Below, one piece after another: positions 26,701 to 38,700 of a stretch of DNA of 64,000 nucleotides. The translations under genes were made by a program, and so were the position numbers. A model generated the notes under the pieces. The model was given only the letters and a program-made list of their open reading frames with translations. It was not told where the DNA came from and did not search any database. Within the stretch, counting starts at the first letter, position 1; every line of letters starts with the position of its first letter. Source of the DNA: Stratiolaelaps scimitus (lineage: Eukaryota; Arthropoda; Arachnida; Mesostigmata; Laelapidae); NCBI GenBank assembly GCA_019614645.1, contig JABWDB010000002.1, forward strand, positions 15,165,501 to 15,229,500. Direction: 5' to 3'.

Positions 26701-29700
26701 TGTCTAGTACCAATACAATGGCAGCTAGTCGCGTTCGTCATCTTCGGCAATCTTGAATGAAAGTAAACATTTAACAATACCCATTGTCCATGTGACAACG
26801 AAACATCGTTATTCAGATTTCAAAGTCATGGACAGTAGACAATCGAGCTTGCGTGGCGTACGCAATGGCCTGTCATGACCATTCTTGTCGCGCCAGGAAC
26901 GGTGACAGCAAGACAACTGAGCAGACTTCCTCTCAGAAGTCTCCATCTCAAAATGGCCGCAATGACACGTTTCAGAGGAGAACTTTTACGTAAAGGTAAA
27001 GCTTTCTTGGTTTATTAAAGGCGCTACAATCTCACAATGCTTAAGCTCTCTTATATACGTGGTGTCGAATATGTCAAACAAACTAGGGATTTCAGTAAAT
27101 GGCAAACATGTAATATTGGAAGCTTGAAAATATGGGCAGTCCTGGCTCTTGTGGCTCAGATGGTATGGGATGGGAATTAATGGCTGAAATGTTTTCCCTT
27201 AAATGTCCCACGGGGCGCCAAGTACAGCGAACGAAGAAATAAACTATGAAATCGATTTTGTCACGATCGAAAATGACCGAGTCAAATATATGAGTTTTTC
27301 CTCAATTTTAGTTTAATATGAACACATATTTGTGCTATGACCGGTGTTCGGTGAGGAAGTGTCGTTTTTGGGATGCTCGTGTGGAGAACTTCGAGATGGA
27401 GTGGATTCATGTGAAAAAGCGTTTTGTTAGAAGTGAATGTAACATGAACTAGTGTTTCAGTATGGTTGAGCTTAGCTAATGAATTTGGTATTGATTGGGG
27501 TTCTGGTCCTTCCATGATCACGAACTCGGTGATCGAGGTCGAGGCCCATTAAGGTAGCCCAGCGCTCTAATTCCGAGCTAGCAGAGCATCTGACCACCCA
27601 CATAGGTCAGTGCTTTGTCATAAATCGGGTTGCGTTATGTAGACGTTCGCTGTCACCAGTAACAAGGTGTAGCAAAGCTTGCTCAGAGGATCATTGGAGT
27701 TCAGTCAAATGTCGCCAAAATACAACTGTGTAAGCCAACAAGATTCCAAACGGAAGAACATCGACACAACCAGCCCTCACCTTCCAGGGTATGCAAATAG
27801 CGAAATCTGAGACCGGGTTGAACGAAGGAGGATCTGGCTTTTCAGAAAATCACTAAAATTGTTCCCAAAGTGACCTATAGTTATACAGGCCGCGAAGAAC
27901 AAACGCCGGCACACCGAGCACAACAGGACGTTTCTGAAGTTGGATTCAAGTGCCCGAATGTTTGAGAAGTTTTAAAGGTCTAATTTTATTAAAAGTCTAT
28001 ACCTATGTAAGAAAAACATCTCAGGGTTCGAGACGTGTGCAACGCCAGAGGGGAACCAGAAATCTGAGTACAATCTGATTAAGTGCTCGTTCTCAAGGTT
28101 ATGCCATACATACGTGGCGTGTGTATTTAACCTCTCTGCGATTCGACGGCATTCAGAAGACAGACTTCTTCTTCGCATTGTCTCTTTTGTCATAAATTTG
28201 GCAAATAGAGCAGCGGACTGTGATGGCACTCACGATGGTAATGATGCACGGGAAGAGAATTGCTCATGGAAGCTGAGAGACTACAACCCTACACTAAGGC
28301 GCCATCCGCTAGTGGTCCCGCACAGCTATACACGCAAGGGGAGGGGCAGTCATATGTCAGAGTTCTATGCCGAGGTTGCAAAGTTTTTGGATCCAGCTGA
28401 GGCACAGATGGCGTGTCAGGCGGGATGGCCCGGAGTAACGCCTAGGACCTGCAACCCTATGGTCTCCGGTTCGAATCCCGCAGGGTGCATATGTTGGGGT
28501 GCTTGGCAAAGCTTGGTTTAGGTTAAAGGTTTATTGGTTTATTAAAGGAGCTGTAATTTTGCAATGCTAAAGATCTCTTATGTGTCACGTGGTCGTAAAG
28601 GGAAGGCCGGACGTGATTGTTTCAGCTTTTGAGTCGTGTCGGTGAGACAAGCTGCCTGACAAGTCCTGTGAGACGTATGCTATCTAGAACCTGGATAGGT
28701 AACGGACAACACAGGCGGGCGCGTGTAGTCTCCTTGGCGGGAGACTCTCTACTGTCGTTTTTTGAATTACAATGAAATATGAGATAAAAAGACAATAAGA
28801 TATGAGATTTCAATTTCAATGAGCGGTTTATTTACGGAACTTGCAATATACCTACGCTCCTGTTCTCGTCTTAAAAAATATGTTAAAAGGAAAATAATAT
28901 AAATGGAGCTTCGCAGCCCCCAGAAAAATATAGATCATCATTATCTCATACGTCCGGATTGGCGTTCGGGCGCTCGCCCACCCTAAAACTGTGCGGTGGA
29001 ACAGTTTTATAAATATTCGATATATATACGAGTAGTACGAGTTATGTTAGTGCGGTTGGACATGGCACTAATCAGCAGGCAACGCCTGCAAAAAAATAGA
29101 TTTAATTGCTTGATTGTTATGCACTACGTTTGATTACACAACTTCATGAGGGTACAAGAGCTGCGCAGCCCGCCGCGTGACTTGTCTGTTGCTGAACCTG
29201 ACGAGGCAGGTCCTGATCTTCCCGTCGCGTCCTTCCGTCGCCTCGATCACCCTCACCAGGTTCCACCGGTTCCGCGGCTGTTTCTTCTCGTTGCGTACGA
29301 TGCACACGTCACCCACCCTGATAAGTCGCGGCCGACCGGACGCGTCCAGGTTAACCGTCTGCAACTGCAGTATGTAGTCCGTGTGTCAGCGACTCGACAG
29401 TGTCCCGAAGTAATTTGTCCAGGTGACCACAGTCCGGCGTACGTCCTCGCCTGAGGGGCCGTTGGTGGGAACTTGGCCATTTGGACCCAGCTCATCTTTA
29501 TGATTTGAAATCTTACAATAATAAAATAAAAAGTTCGAAACAGAGCCCAAGTGACGACACCCCCAGGGTCCAAACAAACATACAAAAGAAATAGACGGTT
29601 TTGGTAAAGGATTCAGCAGAAATGCGCCATCTTCCTCCACCAAAACAACCAAAACACTAAGCCAAATCAAACTAGCGGAGAGAGAAAGTGCTGGATGCCA

Positions 29701-32700
29701 ACGGAGAAATTGTACAAGAAAACACCAACAGACATTACGTTTGGTAGAAAGTGTAATGGAGATAATGGGAATCATTTTCATTGAATTTTAATAATTTAAT
29801 TTAATCCTTAAACGTTTCCATTTGTCGCAGCTGGAGGCAAATCCTCTTGGACCACCCTTCGTTTGATAACCTGTACAAGTAGGACCTCAAAACATCATCG
29901 CCTAGCCTCTTAAGTTTCATCCCAGGATCAACATGATCACCCGTGTATGCCGATAGAGCAATGGTTAATGTATTGACTGCTGTTTGATCACTATACACGT
30001 TAATTGCATTGTCACTCGACGAGTTATTAAATAGAGACCAGTTATTAACTGCCTTCCCGTAAATATGACGGGATCAAGGTAGCGGATACTGCAGCACGGA
30101 TTGTACAGGCAAATTTGTTTTCTCGCCCGAACTCCATTGTCTTAGACAAAAAGTCAACAAATTGTTTTTCTGGTACTCAAGAGGTGGCACGCAAGAGTCT
30201 AAGGCTGCATCCTGTAAGAATCTCCGGAAGTTCAGACGGGCCCTTCATACTATTAGAGATGCATTCTACAAAAGACAGTTCTGGAAATTACGAGGAAGCA
30301 ATTCTTCACGTTAGAGTTTTATCAATCAATCGTGCGTGAGTAGTAAAGAGAAAACAGAGTTGCCCCTGTATTTGCCCTTGCTTGTAGAGAGCAGTTACAA
30401 AGCACTCATTCTGTTGCTGATGAGCTGAAGAGGCGCATCTCGGTAGGCTCCAGAACCATGGCATTGTTGGGCATCCAACATGACCTTCGAGCAGATCTGG
30501 GATCAATCTGACAACCTAACTAATCGCCATTTGCCGAGGTAATCCTTTCGACGTCCAGAAGATTATGGAATCGACGAAGACACACTAGCTCTGTGGGCCT
30601 CGCAACGTTCTCGGGAAGCTCTCGAAGAGGGCATCCTCGGGATTTACCCGCCTGCTTGCTACTATATTAAATCTGTATATTGAAACTATATTAAATATAT
30701 ATAGTTTACTTATATTCAAACCAGGTCATTTCCAAATAACCCGAAGATACGAGGGTTATTCCATTGTCAAAGAATAAAGGGGATCGACCTCGAGCGTTTA
30801 ATTATCGTCTGACCTCTCTCGTTGAGTTCGTGTCAAAAGTTTTTGAACCCCTTGTGGAACGTTACCACAACGTTACCTCGGAGACTTAAGCTTGTTCTCG
30901 GTAAGCCGATTTGGTTTCCGGAGGACACGATCAACAGAACTTGCCCTACCACATCTATGCCAGGACGTTGACGACTCGATCAAGAACAAGCAAGTCAGCC
31001 TTGGACTATTCCTTGACTATGTCTAGGGTGATTGCATACGAGGACGAGTTGCGGGGACGTTCAAGTTATTCAGCCTGCTTGTTAATGCCAGCAACATAGG
31101 TTAAACTTGGTTCGAGAACCACAGAGGTCCATACCTGTGATATAACAAAAATATCATACAGAAATGAGTTTTGCTTATAGAGTTTATTCAACGGTCAAGA
31201 GGGTTCACTATTGCTTGAAGCACTGTATCACCTGTTTACCGGTCGTTCTCATTTTCTCAGTAAGTTTCGTGATGTCCTCAATGATGTGATTCGCGGCGTG
31301 TTTGCTGAGGATCTTGGTGTGCTTGACCACAAGCTCAGCCAACTGGTAGGTTATCTTACCCTGCTCCTTTGCAAGTCCAATAAGAGCCAGGAATTTACAC
31401 CTCAATTTACCTTCGCACTCCTTTAGCTTAGTCATCCTACAGAGAAAAGTACAACAAAACATTAGTGAGGCATTTCGATACATTCGGAAAACATGTGCGA
31501 CACTGAAGACTACTAAAATGATCGATAGTTTAGGATTGCAGAGACGTGAGCACTGTTTAGCCAACAAATACTGATCTATACGACCGAAAATGTACGCGCG
31601 CAATACGCTTGAATTGCTCTAATGAACAACTTATGCGCGTACAATTAAGATCGCTGTTTTCAACCATTCAGGTCGATTTCTAGCTTAGCTTGTTGTCGTT
31701 GAAAAGAGGCTTATTTAACCAACTATAAAATAACTCTACCGATAAGCTAGAATGGTTCTTGGCAGAGAATGGTATTGTAGGTTTTGTTTGGTCCATGCAT
31801 TGTTTCTCGTCTCCATTTGTTCGACTCGGACCAGATACTAAGTTCTGATAAATGTAGCGAATTGAGGAAGGATGGCTGGCTAACGATTTGAACAGAGTAA
31901 ATTTGTTCAAAATAGATTTTCAAGACCCGGACATTCGAAAAGCAACGGAATAAAGCTGAAGCCAGTCGAAAGTATAAGAGGTGAATGTCGACCTGAAGGA
32001 CACGCAGGCGCCACACTCAAGAAACCGCGACTCGGAGGGATATAATAGATGATCATCGAATTATGTTACGTTTGATCAGATGACTTAAAAGGGAGTGTTG
32101 TATCATTACGACAATTATATTACAATGATAATTAGTAACGTAATAATAGTAATAATACTATGACTAGACACGATAGGTATTATATATAAGCATGGTCAAT
32201 CGGTACAGAATTCGATTGACTTACACATTATCGAGGTGTTTTTTGTACTCTTTGACCTTATCACGCATTTCGTTAGCGGCCTTTTGTCCTTCGGGAGGAA
32301 CGTCCGCGATATCCCTATTCATGTGGCTCACCACGTCATTGACGGCATCCTGAATCGCCTTTGTCGCGCATGCGGCGCCTGAAAATAGCCGAAAATAACG
32401 TATATGGTATCATTACGTTGCCTTGAAACGCTTCAAATGTGAATAACCACAAATGGCTAAATTTCGAAATTGCGAATGCTAAAATTGTGCATCAAAAATA
32501 CCTCGAGAGCGTTTCTATCTAGAAGCTGACAATCAGGTACATGTTATTTCACACCCATTGCGGCATGTCGTGCAACCGTACAATAGCCGCTCAGTAGTCT
32601 CGGGGGTGACGTAAGAATTATGGGTGACGTTTACAGTGATCTCTTGGGCTACCCTTGAATCACTCAGAGAAAAGTTTCTTCGCTTGTATATGGATCACTT

Positions 32701-35700
32701 ATGGGGATAGGCGGTGAGTACCAAACGAGATGTGGAAGATGCCACCACGTCACAAGAAATGGTAATTTTAATTCCACAGATGAGATCTTCTTCAGGAGCA
32801 TGGCTACCACCCCTTGCCGTCTTGGTTTCAGATAGGCAGCAAAGCAGCTGATATGGGAGTATTGCATAGACAGGCTGAACACATACTGGCTTCCACCGCG
32901 TGATCGGCAATACGCCTTCACGGGAAGGCGTTTGGGCGTGGGGTGAAGGTAATGTGCTGAATGGCTTCACCCCTGGCGAAAAAAAGCTGAAAAATAAATG
33001 AGGTCTTACGAGCGTCAGTTGCCTCCTCCTGCGCTTGACTAGCTGCAAGGCACAGCGTTGCAAGAATGATGAAGGTACGCATGATTCCAGGGATGATTTT
33101 TCCGACTGCTTGAAACAGCTAGGGATACTCCAAGGAGGCTTGGTGAGCAAATTTTATAGGGCGAATGTAGAGAACCAATTGAACGGCCGCTGCTCACACG
33201 TTGGTTACACCGGAACAAAAGCGAGCTGAAAGCAAGGTAAACCATTGACAATAACCCCATACTTGTGTACCATAGACAATGGCCGCTTGTGGCGACAGGA
33301 ACGGGTTATGATTGACAAAATAATCGAAGAGCCTTTGGCTCATAGTATCACCGACGAGGCCACCATGACACGTCTCAACCGAAAGACATCAGCGAGTTTA
33401 TTGTTTCCACCGTGCGTCTGGTCTAAGCTGGCAGTATTGTATAGGATCTCTGCTCGACGCGCAACCATTGCTAAGCACTTGCCAACGACGCTCTAGGATC
33501 GACTATGCTCGAAGGAGTTGCGCCTACCTTTAAGCAATATTTTATACAACGTTGACAGGAGGTGTTCTTGAGGGCACTCGGGCATTCTTGAACACAAATG
33601 TTGCTGGCAGAACTAAGGTGAACAAGTTACTTGTTATGTACACAAGGAATGGAGACGAAAATAACAAGCAGACTCCGACTGCCGTCAAACCGCAATGAGT
33701 GGTCGACTCGAAAGTCATCAGACTACGTCGTGGGCATTTGCATTCATGCGAACAGGTCTATTTTTAATGAAGCTTTCTATTTTGGGAATCTCAAAAAGAG
33801 AATGACTGGTGTCTTCTTTTGGAAAGCAGTGCTTACAGCATGACACCTTACGGCTTAACCAGGCCTGAATTGAAAACTACCAACACCTAGCAGACAAATA
33901 CGTAAACCAAACGGCTCCAGATTGAACAACAGGACAATTTGGGGCGTAGGGGGTCAGATAGATACTGATGATGGCTCGGGCTTCCAGCAGATGTAGGATG
34001 ATTCGCGACTTAAATATTTTTTCAACTGATCTGAGCTTCCATTACCAGCTGGCCAGTGTGTAACTGTGACTGTATGAGTTCTGTAACTATACAGAACTCA
34101 TCCAAACCGCAAGGGCGCAGTGTAGTTTCTGAAGGGATGGTATTGTGAACTTGCCGGAACATTGTGCAAAAGTCGTCGAAAGTGAGCTATATATCATTCG
34201 ATACACGCTCCAGAAGTATAATAGAAGCTTACTGCTTCCAAAATAGGCAAAAAGATCTGGCGCAGACACTTAAATAAAAACCCAAAAACACAGTTATACA
34301 TCAGCGCCGTATAGAAACAAAATAGCCCTCTCTATGCACACTCTTCTATAACAGAGCTTGGCTCATTGGTCAAGCCTGCATATTGATGCACGCGCGTTCC
34401 CCGTTATAAGCTTCTTCCACCCCTACTATTCTACTGTTAGCTTATGTTGTGTGTTAATTTGCTCAATTTTTGCAACAATATTGAAAAAGTCCTTGGTCTT
34501 TCTATCTCCGCCGAGCTCATTTCAATTAATTTCATCGAAACGAGCGTTGAAGCCACGCTCTCAATGAGGGCGGATGCAAAATAGGTGGTACAGAATCAGG
34601 CAGAAAAATGAACCACCAAGGATAATCCTCTCGTAGGTACCAGGTCTAACAAAGAACCCCTTTGCAGTCCCCTCCCCTCCTAGTGTATATTTGAACCACC
34701 TTGTCCCGGGATGTCTACCCTAGTAACTGTGCCAAAATAATGACAAGGGGAGTTTCCTAGGCACTTGGAGGTAGAGACAGGAAAAGTGTGGACGATGTCA
34801 TGTGGGAGATAAAAGTGTGGTGGTATGACGGGGCGAATCTGCCCCAGGATAACGGATTGGGGTAACTATGTGCCCAAACTTGCTGCTTTAAACACGACAA
34901 CAATAATAAACATTAATTGATATTCGATGCTACCGCGTGATGTCCATGTAGACGTGCCTAGATAAAATAAATGATCAGTCAGAACAATGAACCTACTCTG
35001 TGCTGGGCGGTAGCCTGATGAGCTGAGTTTGCATTAGTGGAATGGAAAGAAAATAGATCGTTTATCAAGACTTCAACTGTCTTTCCACAACCTGAAAAGA
35101 ACAACATGATTTACAAAGGGTAAATCGATTACTACATCGCTCGTGCGACTACGTCTTGAGTGGTCCATTGTTCTATAATAAAGCAAAAAAGAGGATCGCG
35201 TCTATTTTCATGTGTCTATAGCATTCGACAGAATCGACTCAAGTGACTTCTTTCAAATTCGTCCGAGTTCATACTGACAGCGGCATCCGTGAGTCTAAGT
35301 AGTTGCACTTGTCTCAGTGATGGAAAATTTCGATTTCTCCAACTAAACCTCGCTTGGACTATGACACCAGGCGTCCCTCAAGAACATTGTCATGAGACCT
35401 TCAGCTCTAAAATACATTCTTATTCCTAATTCGATTATGTCTCTTCTGCTACATTGCCTTGCCGTTGCTCGGTAGAGACCATCTTGACCACATAAAGGCT
35501 CGCAAATGCGGCCGTACTCAATACCGGTCAAATCTAACTTGAGGGGATAGCTGACACACAAATTTCAAATAATTGAAAAATCCAGGAAACTGAGGACGCT
35601 GGGTGTGAAGTCCGGTAATTGAAGGTTGTGACTCCGGCGCCATGCTGAGCCAGTTACCGCGACAGTCACGTGGCCGGTACCGGCACACTTTCCGGATCAT

Positions 35701-38700
35701 TCACACTGACACATGTCACAGGAGGATGTCAGGTGCATTTCTTGTTTCCAACTTTGTGTTTCGTGCTGATAACGTGTAAAGTAGAGAGAGGATCGTAGAT
35801 TCGTGGCTTCAGTTCTAGTTTCACTAGTAGAGCTGGGTGGTGAGCACTTGCTTTCGCAGATGAAACCACATCTTCGAACATTGCGATGTTTTCGGATGCA
35901 TTTTTCTGAGGATTGTATTTGTAGTTGACAAACTTGCTGTATGCGATTGATTTCATAATGATTTCATAGTAAAATCAATCGCATGCAGCAAGTTTGTCCT
36001 GTCGAATCTTGTCCGAATATTTGCCCATAAGTTGTCGGCTCTTTCTAAGTCATATTTGAGACCATCAAATATTCGTATCAAATGGAAATCAATGTTATTA
36101 ATTATCATTGCTATTGCTGCCCTGTTGCCTTGATCAAACCTCGCTTGTTCTTTATGTACTTAATCAGTTAGTTTTGTTCGATTTGTTTCTTTAGGTGGAT
36201 TCAATTTCCGTCCGACCACTTCAGAAAAGTATTGTTCCGTTTGAAACAACCATTTCATGTACGATTTTCAGACCACGTACTTACTGCCATCTACTTTTAG
36301 TCTGTTGGGGTTAACCACGCAACTTTTTCCAGAGGCTTCCTTAGTTTCTTGCGACATGTTTATGACTCCGAAAGATGGTGACACCAAGTGCTACGAGTCC
36401 GGTGTGTGTTCTTGCCTTAATCGGGCCCACGATCTTTAATTCGTTTCCTTTAGTTACGTGCCCTTTACTAGTTTAATAGTCTTCTTTTTGGTTACGTGCC
36501 TTTTGAAGTAGTTATGAACGAACCTTTTTGACGAGAGTTATCGTACTGATAATGTATAAGGTAGATCGTACATTCGTGCTTTCAGTTTAAGTTTCACTAG
36601 TTCAGCCGGGTGGAGACCAATGTTCCGCTGACTCGCTCAATGAACACAAGTTGCTTCAGAGCAAAATTGAGAACCGAGGGTTTTATTCAGTGAAATACAG
36701 GCCTATTATATTGCTGGATTTGTATTCTATAGTGTTAATTCCATATCTGGAAGTTAATATGGTGCCTCTCCTCGAATATTCTCGAAGCTTTCCATTTCCT
36801 GCTGATGATGAAAGCAGCTGCGACTCGTTTGTTCCATGGTTGCTGTTTGGTCAATGACCGGACACATGTGTGTCCTGCATTTCTATATTAGACTGACAGA
36901 AAAAAAATTGCATCATATGCAATTTTCTATATCTACACTTCGGGGTGGCAACATGATACAGCATGACTACGTAACGCAGAGCGATTGCTCAATGCTTGCT
37001 AGTGATTCTGTGAAACGTGTGTTAACTGCGAAAAGTTGTATTACCAATAAAAGGTAAAGAAATAATCATATGATGATGTATTAATTTATCCCCAGTTTTT
37101 TACACATGTATTATTAGATGTGTAAAAAACTGGGGATATTTTAGAAGTAGGATTTTTGTATATACAAAAGAGTAAATCTTATAGGCTGACTCACAGCTAA
37201 CATTTATGGTACTGCATTGGTTCGTAAGGCGGACCCCTTTAGATGCAAATGTGTAACGTTAGAGATCGAACAATTGCACCTGTATATCTCCTCTGATTGC
37301 AAGGTGCACGTGAATGTGCTATGCCGCCGGGCTCGACATTTCTGTCGATACAGAAGCGTTGCCGACTCACAGAGATATAATTAAGCGGTCATTTTCTGGA
37401 AGGGATGGAGATTATATCTGGAGGTGATTATTTTGGTTCTTCCAGCACGGTATCGATTAGCAGGCGGTTTTTTGTGTTTTTGTGAGAAGAGGACATTTTC
37501 GTCAAACGCACGGTCACCACCAGAGACACCTTCCAATTTCCATGAAAGTGGGCCGATCCAGTGCAGGTTTGACGTGGACGACAAAACGCCTCTGCCTGCT
37601 AAAAAGGTTATACAGGCTGTGGAGAACAAACGGCACAAACGACATCTTGTTGTTCAATACAGGCAAATAGCACAAGGCCACCAACACTATTTCGAATCAA
37701 ACTAGCGGAGGACGATACAACTGGACACCAGAGGAGAAGACACTCCAGAAACACCAACAGGCACTACGTTTCGTACGAAATGTAATGAACATATTGAGAA
37801 TCCTGAAACCGCACATTTCGCCGTAGCTGGACGCAAATCCTCCAAAATAGTGATCACCGTTATGAATCAAACAGAGGAAATATTTCATGTACAGGAAAGT
37901 GTATAACGGAATAACAAGACCATTATCCAAAAAGGAGTTTCGCTTATGATCTTTATTCAGGGAGGACCGGCACGTTGCCGCACACGAAAATTCCCCTACC
38001 CACATCGATCAGTTTATCACTAAGGTTTTCGATGTCCTCCGAGATCTGCGCCACGACGTCTTCGCCGAGAGCGGCGCCATGCTTGATCAGAACCCTTCCC
38101 AATGCGAAGGCCAGCTCAGACTGTACCGGTGAAATGTTTCTTATAACCATGGCATAGCCAAAGACACCATCGCCCGGCTTTAGAGCAGCAGAACTGGAAG
38201 AAAAAGTAAAGCAAAGACATTAGTGAGGCATTTCGATACATTCGAAAAACATGTGCGACACTGAAGACTACTAAAAATGATCGATAGTTTAGAATTACAG
38301 AGACGTGAGCACTATTTATTTAACAATTACTAATCGACAATTACTACCGAAAACGTATGCGCGCAATACGTTCGAATTTTTCGAATCGGCAACCTACGCG
38401 CGTACAACTGGGATCGCTCATTCCAGGCATATTAGCTACTTGCAAATTATTGTCTCTCTTCAAATCGATTTCTAGCTTAGCTTGTCGTGGTTTAAACTAA
38501 TTTCTGATAGATATAGCGAATTGAGGAGCGATGGCTGGTTAACGAATTGGACATCGTGAATTTGTTCCAAATGCTGTCAACGACTCGGACATCCTAAATG
38601 CAACGGAAAACAGCTGAAACCAATCAAGAGTGTAGTACAAGGAAATACGGACACCAAACTCAAGAAACCAAGACTTAGAGAGATATAATAGATGCTCCGC

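Larger units (their letters stand above)
24770..27660. repeat. Tandem duplication unit containing gene B
   Basis: Second copy of the A/B unit, with the same order of flank, exons, promoter and upstream sequence as 20555-23630. A short insert at 26990-27060 and a tRNA-like SINE head near 27145 interrupt the match upstream of the promoter. Confidence 0.8.
31436..35330. repeat. Segmental duplication unit containing gene C
   Basis: Matches 38193-41290 in order: intron 2 DNA, exons 2 and 1, the intron-1 block (CCACATCTCGTTTGGTACTC on the minus strand), the promoter, the upstream block AAACGAGCG..CACGCTCTCAATG (34535 and 40770), and a long near-identical segment with GATCGCGTCTATTTTCATGT (35195 and 41152). 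Spacing is 6.7 kb at the genes and about 6.0 kb further up because of indels. Confidence 0.8.

Noticed and set aside
28405..28500. Functional tRNA gene
   Set aside because: A and B boxes are present but I could not fold acceptor and anticodon stems; better explained as a SINE.
28114..28521. 135-aa plus-strand open frame
   Set aside because: It runs through a tRNA-like SINE head and has no coding resemblance.
29386..29781. 131-aa minus-strand open frame as a host gene
   Set aside because: Its end overlaps a frameshifted BEL/Pao pol remnant; the remainder looks like random translation.
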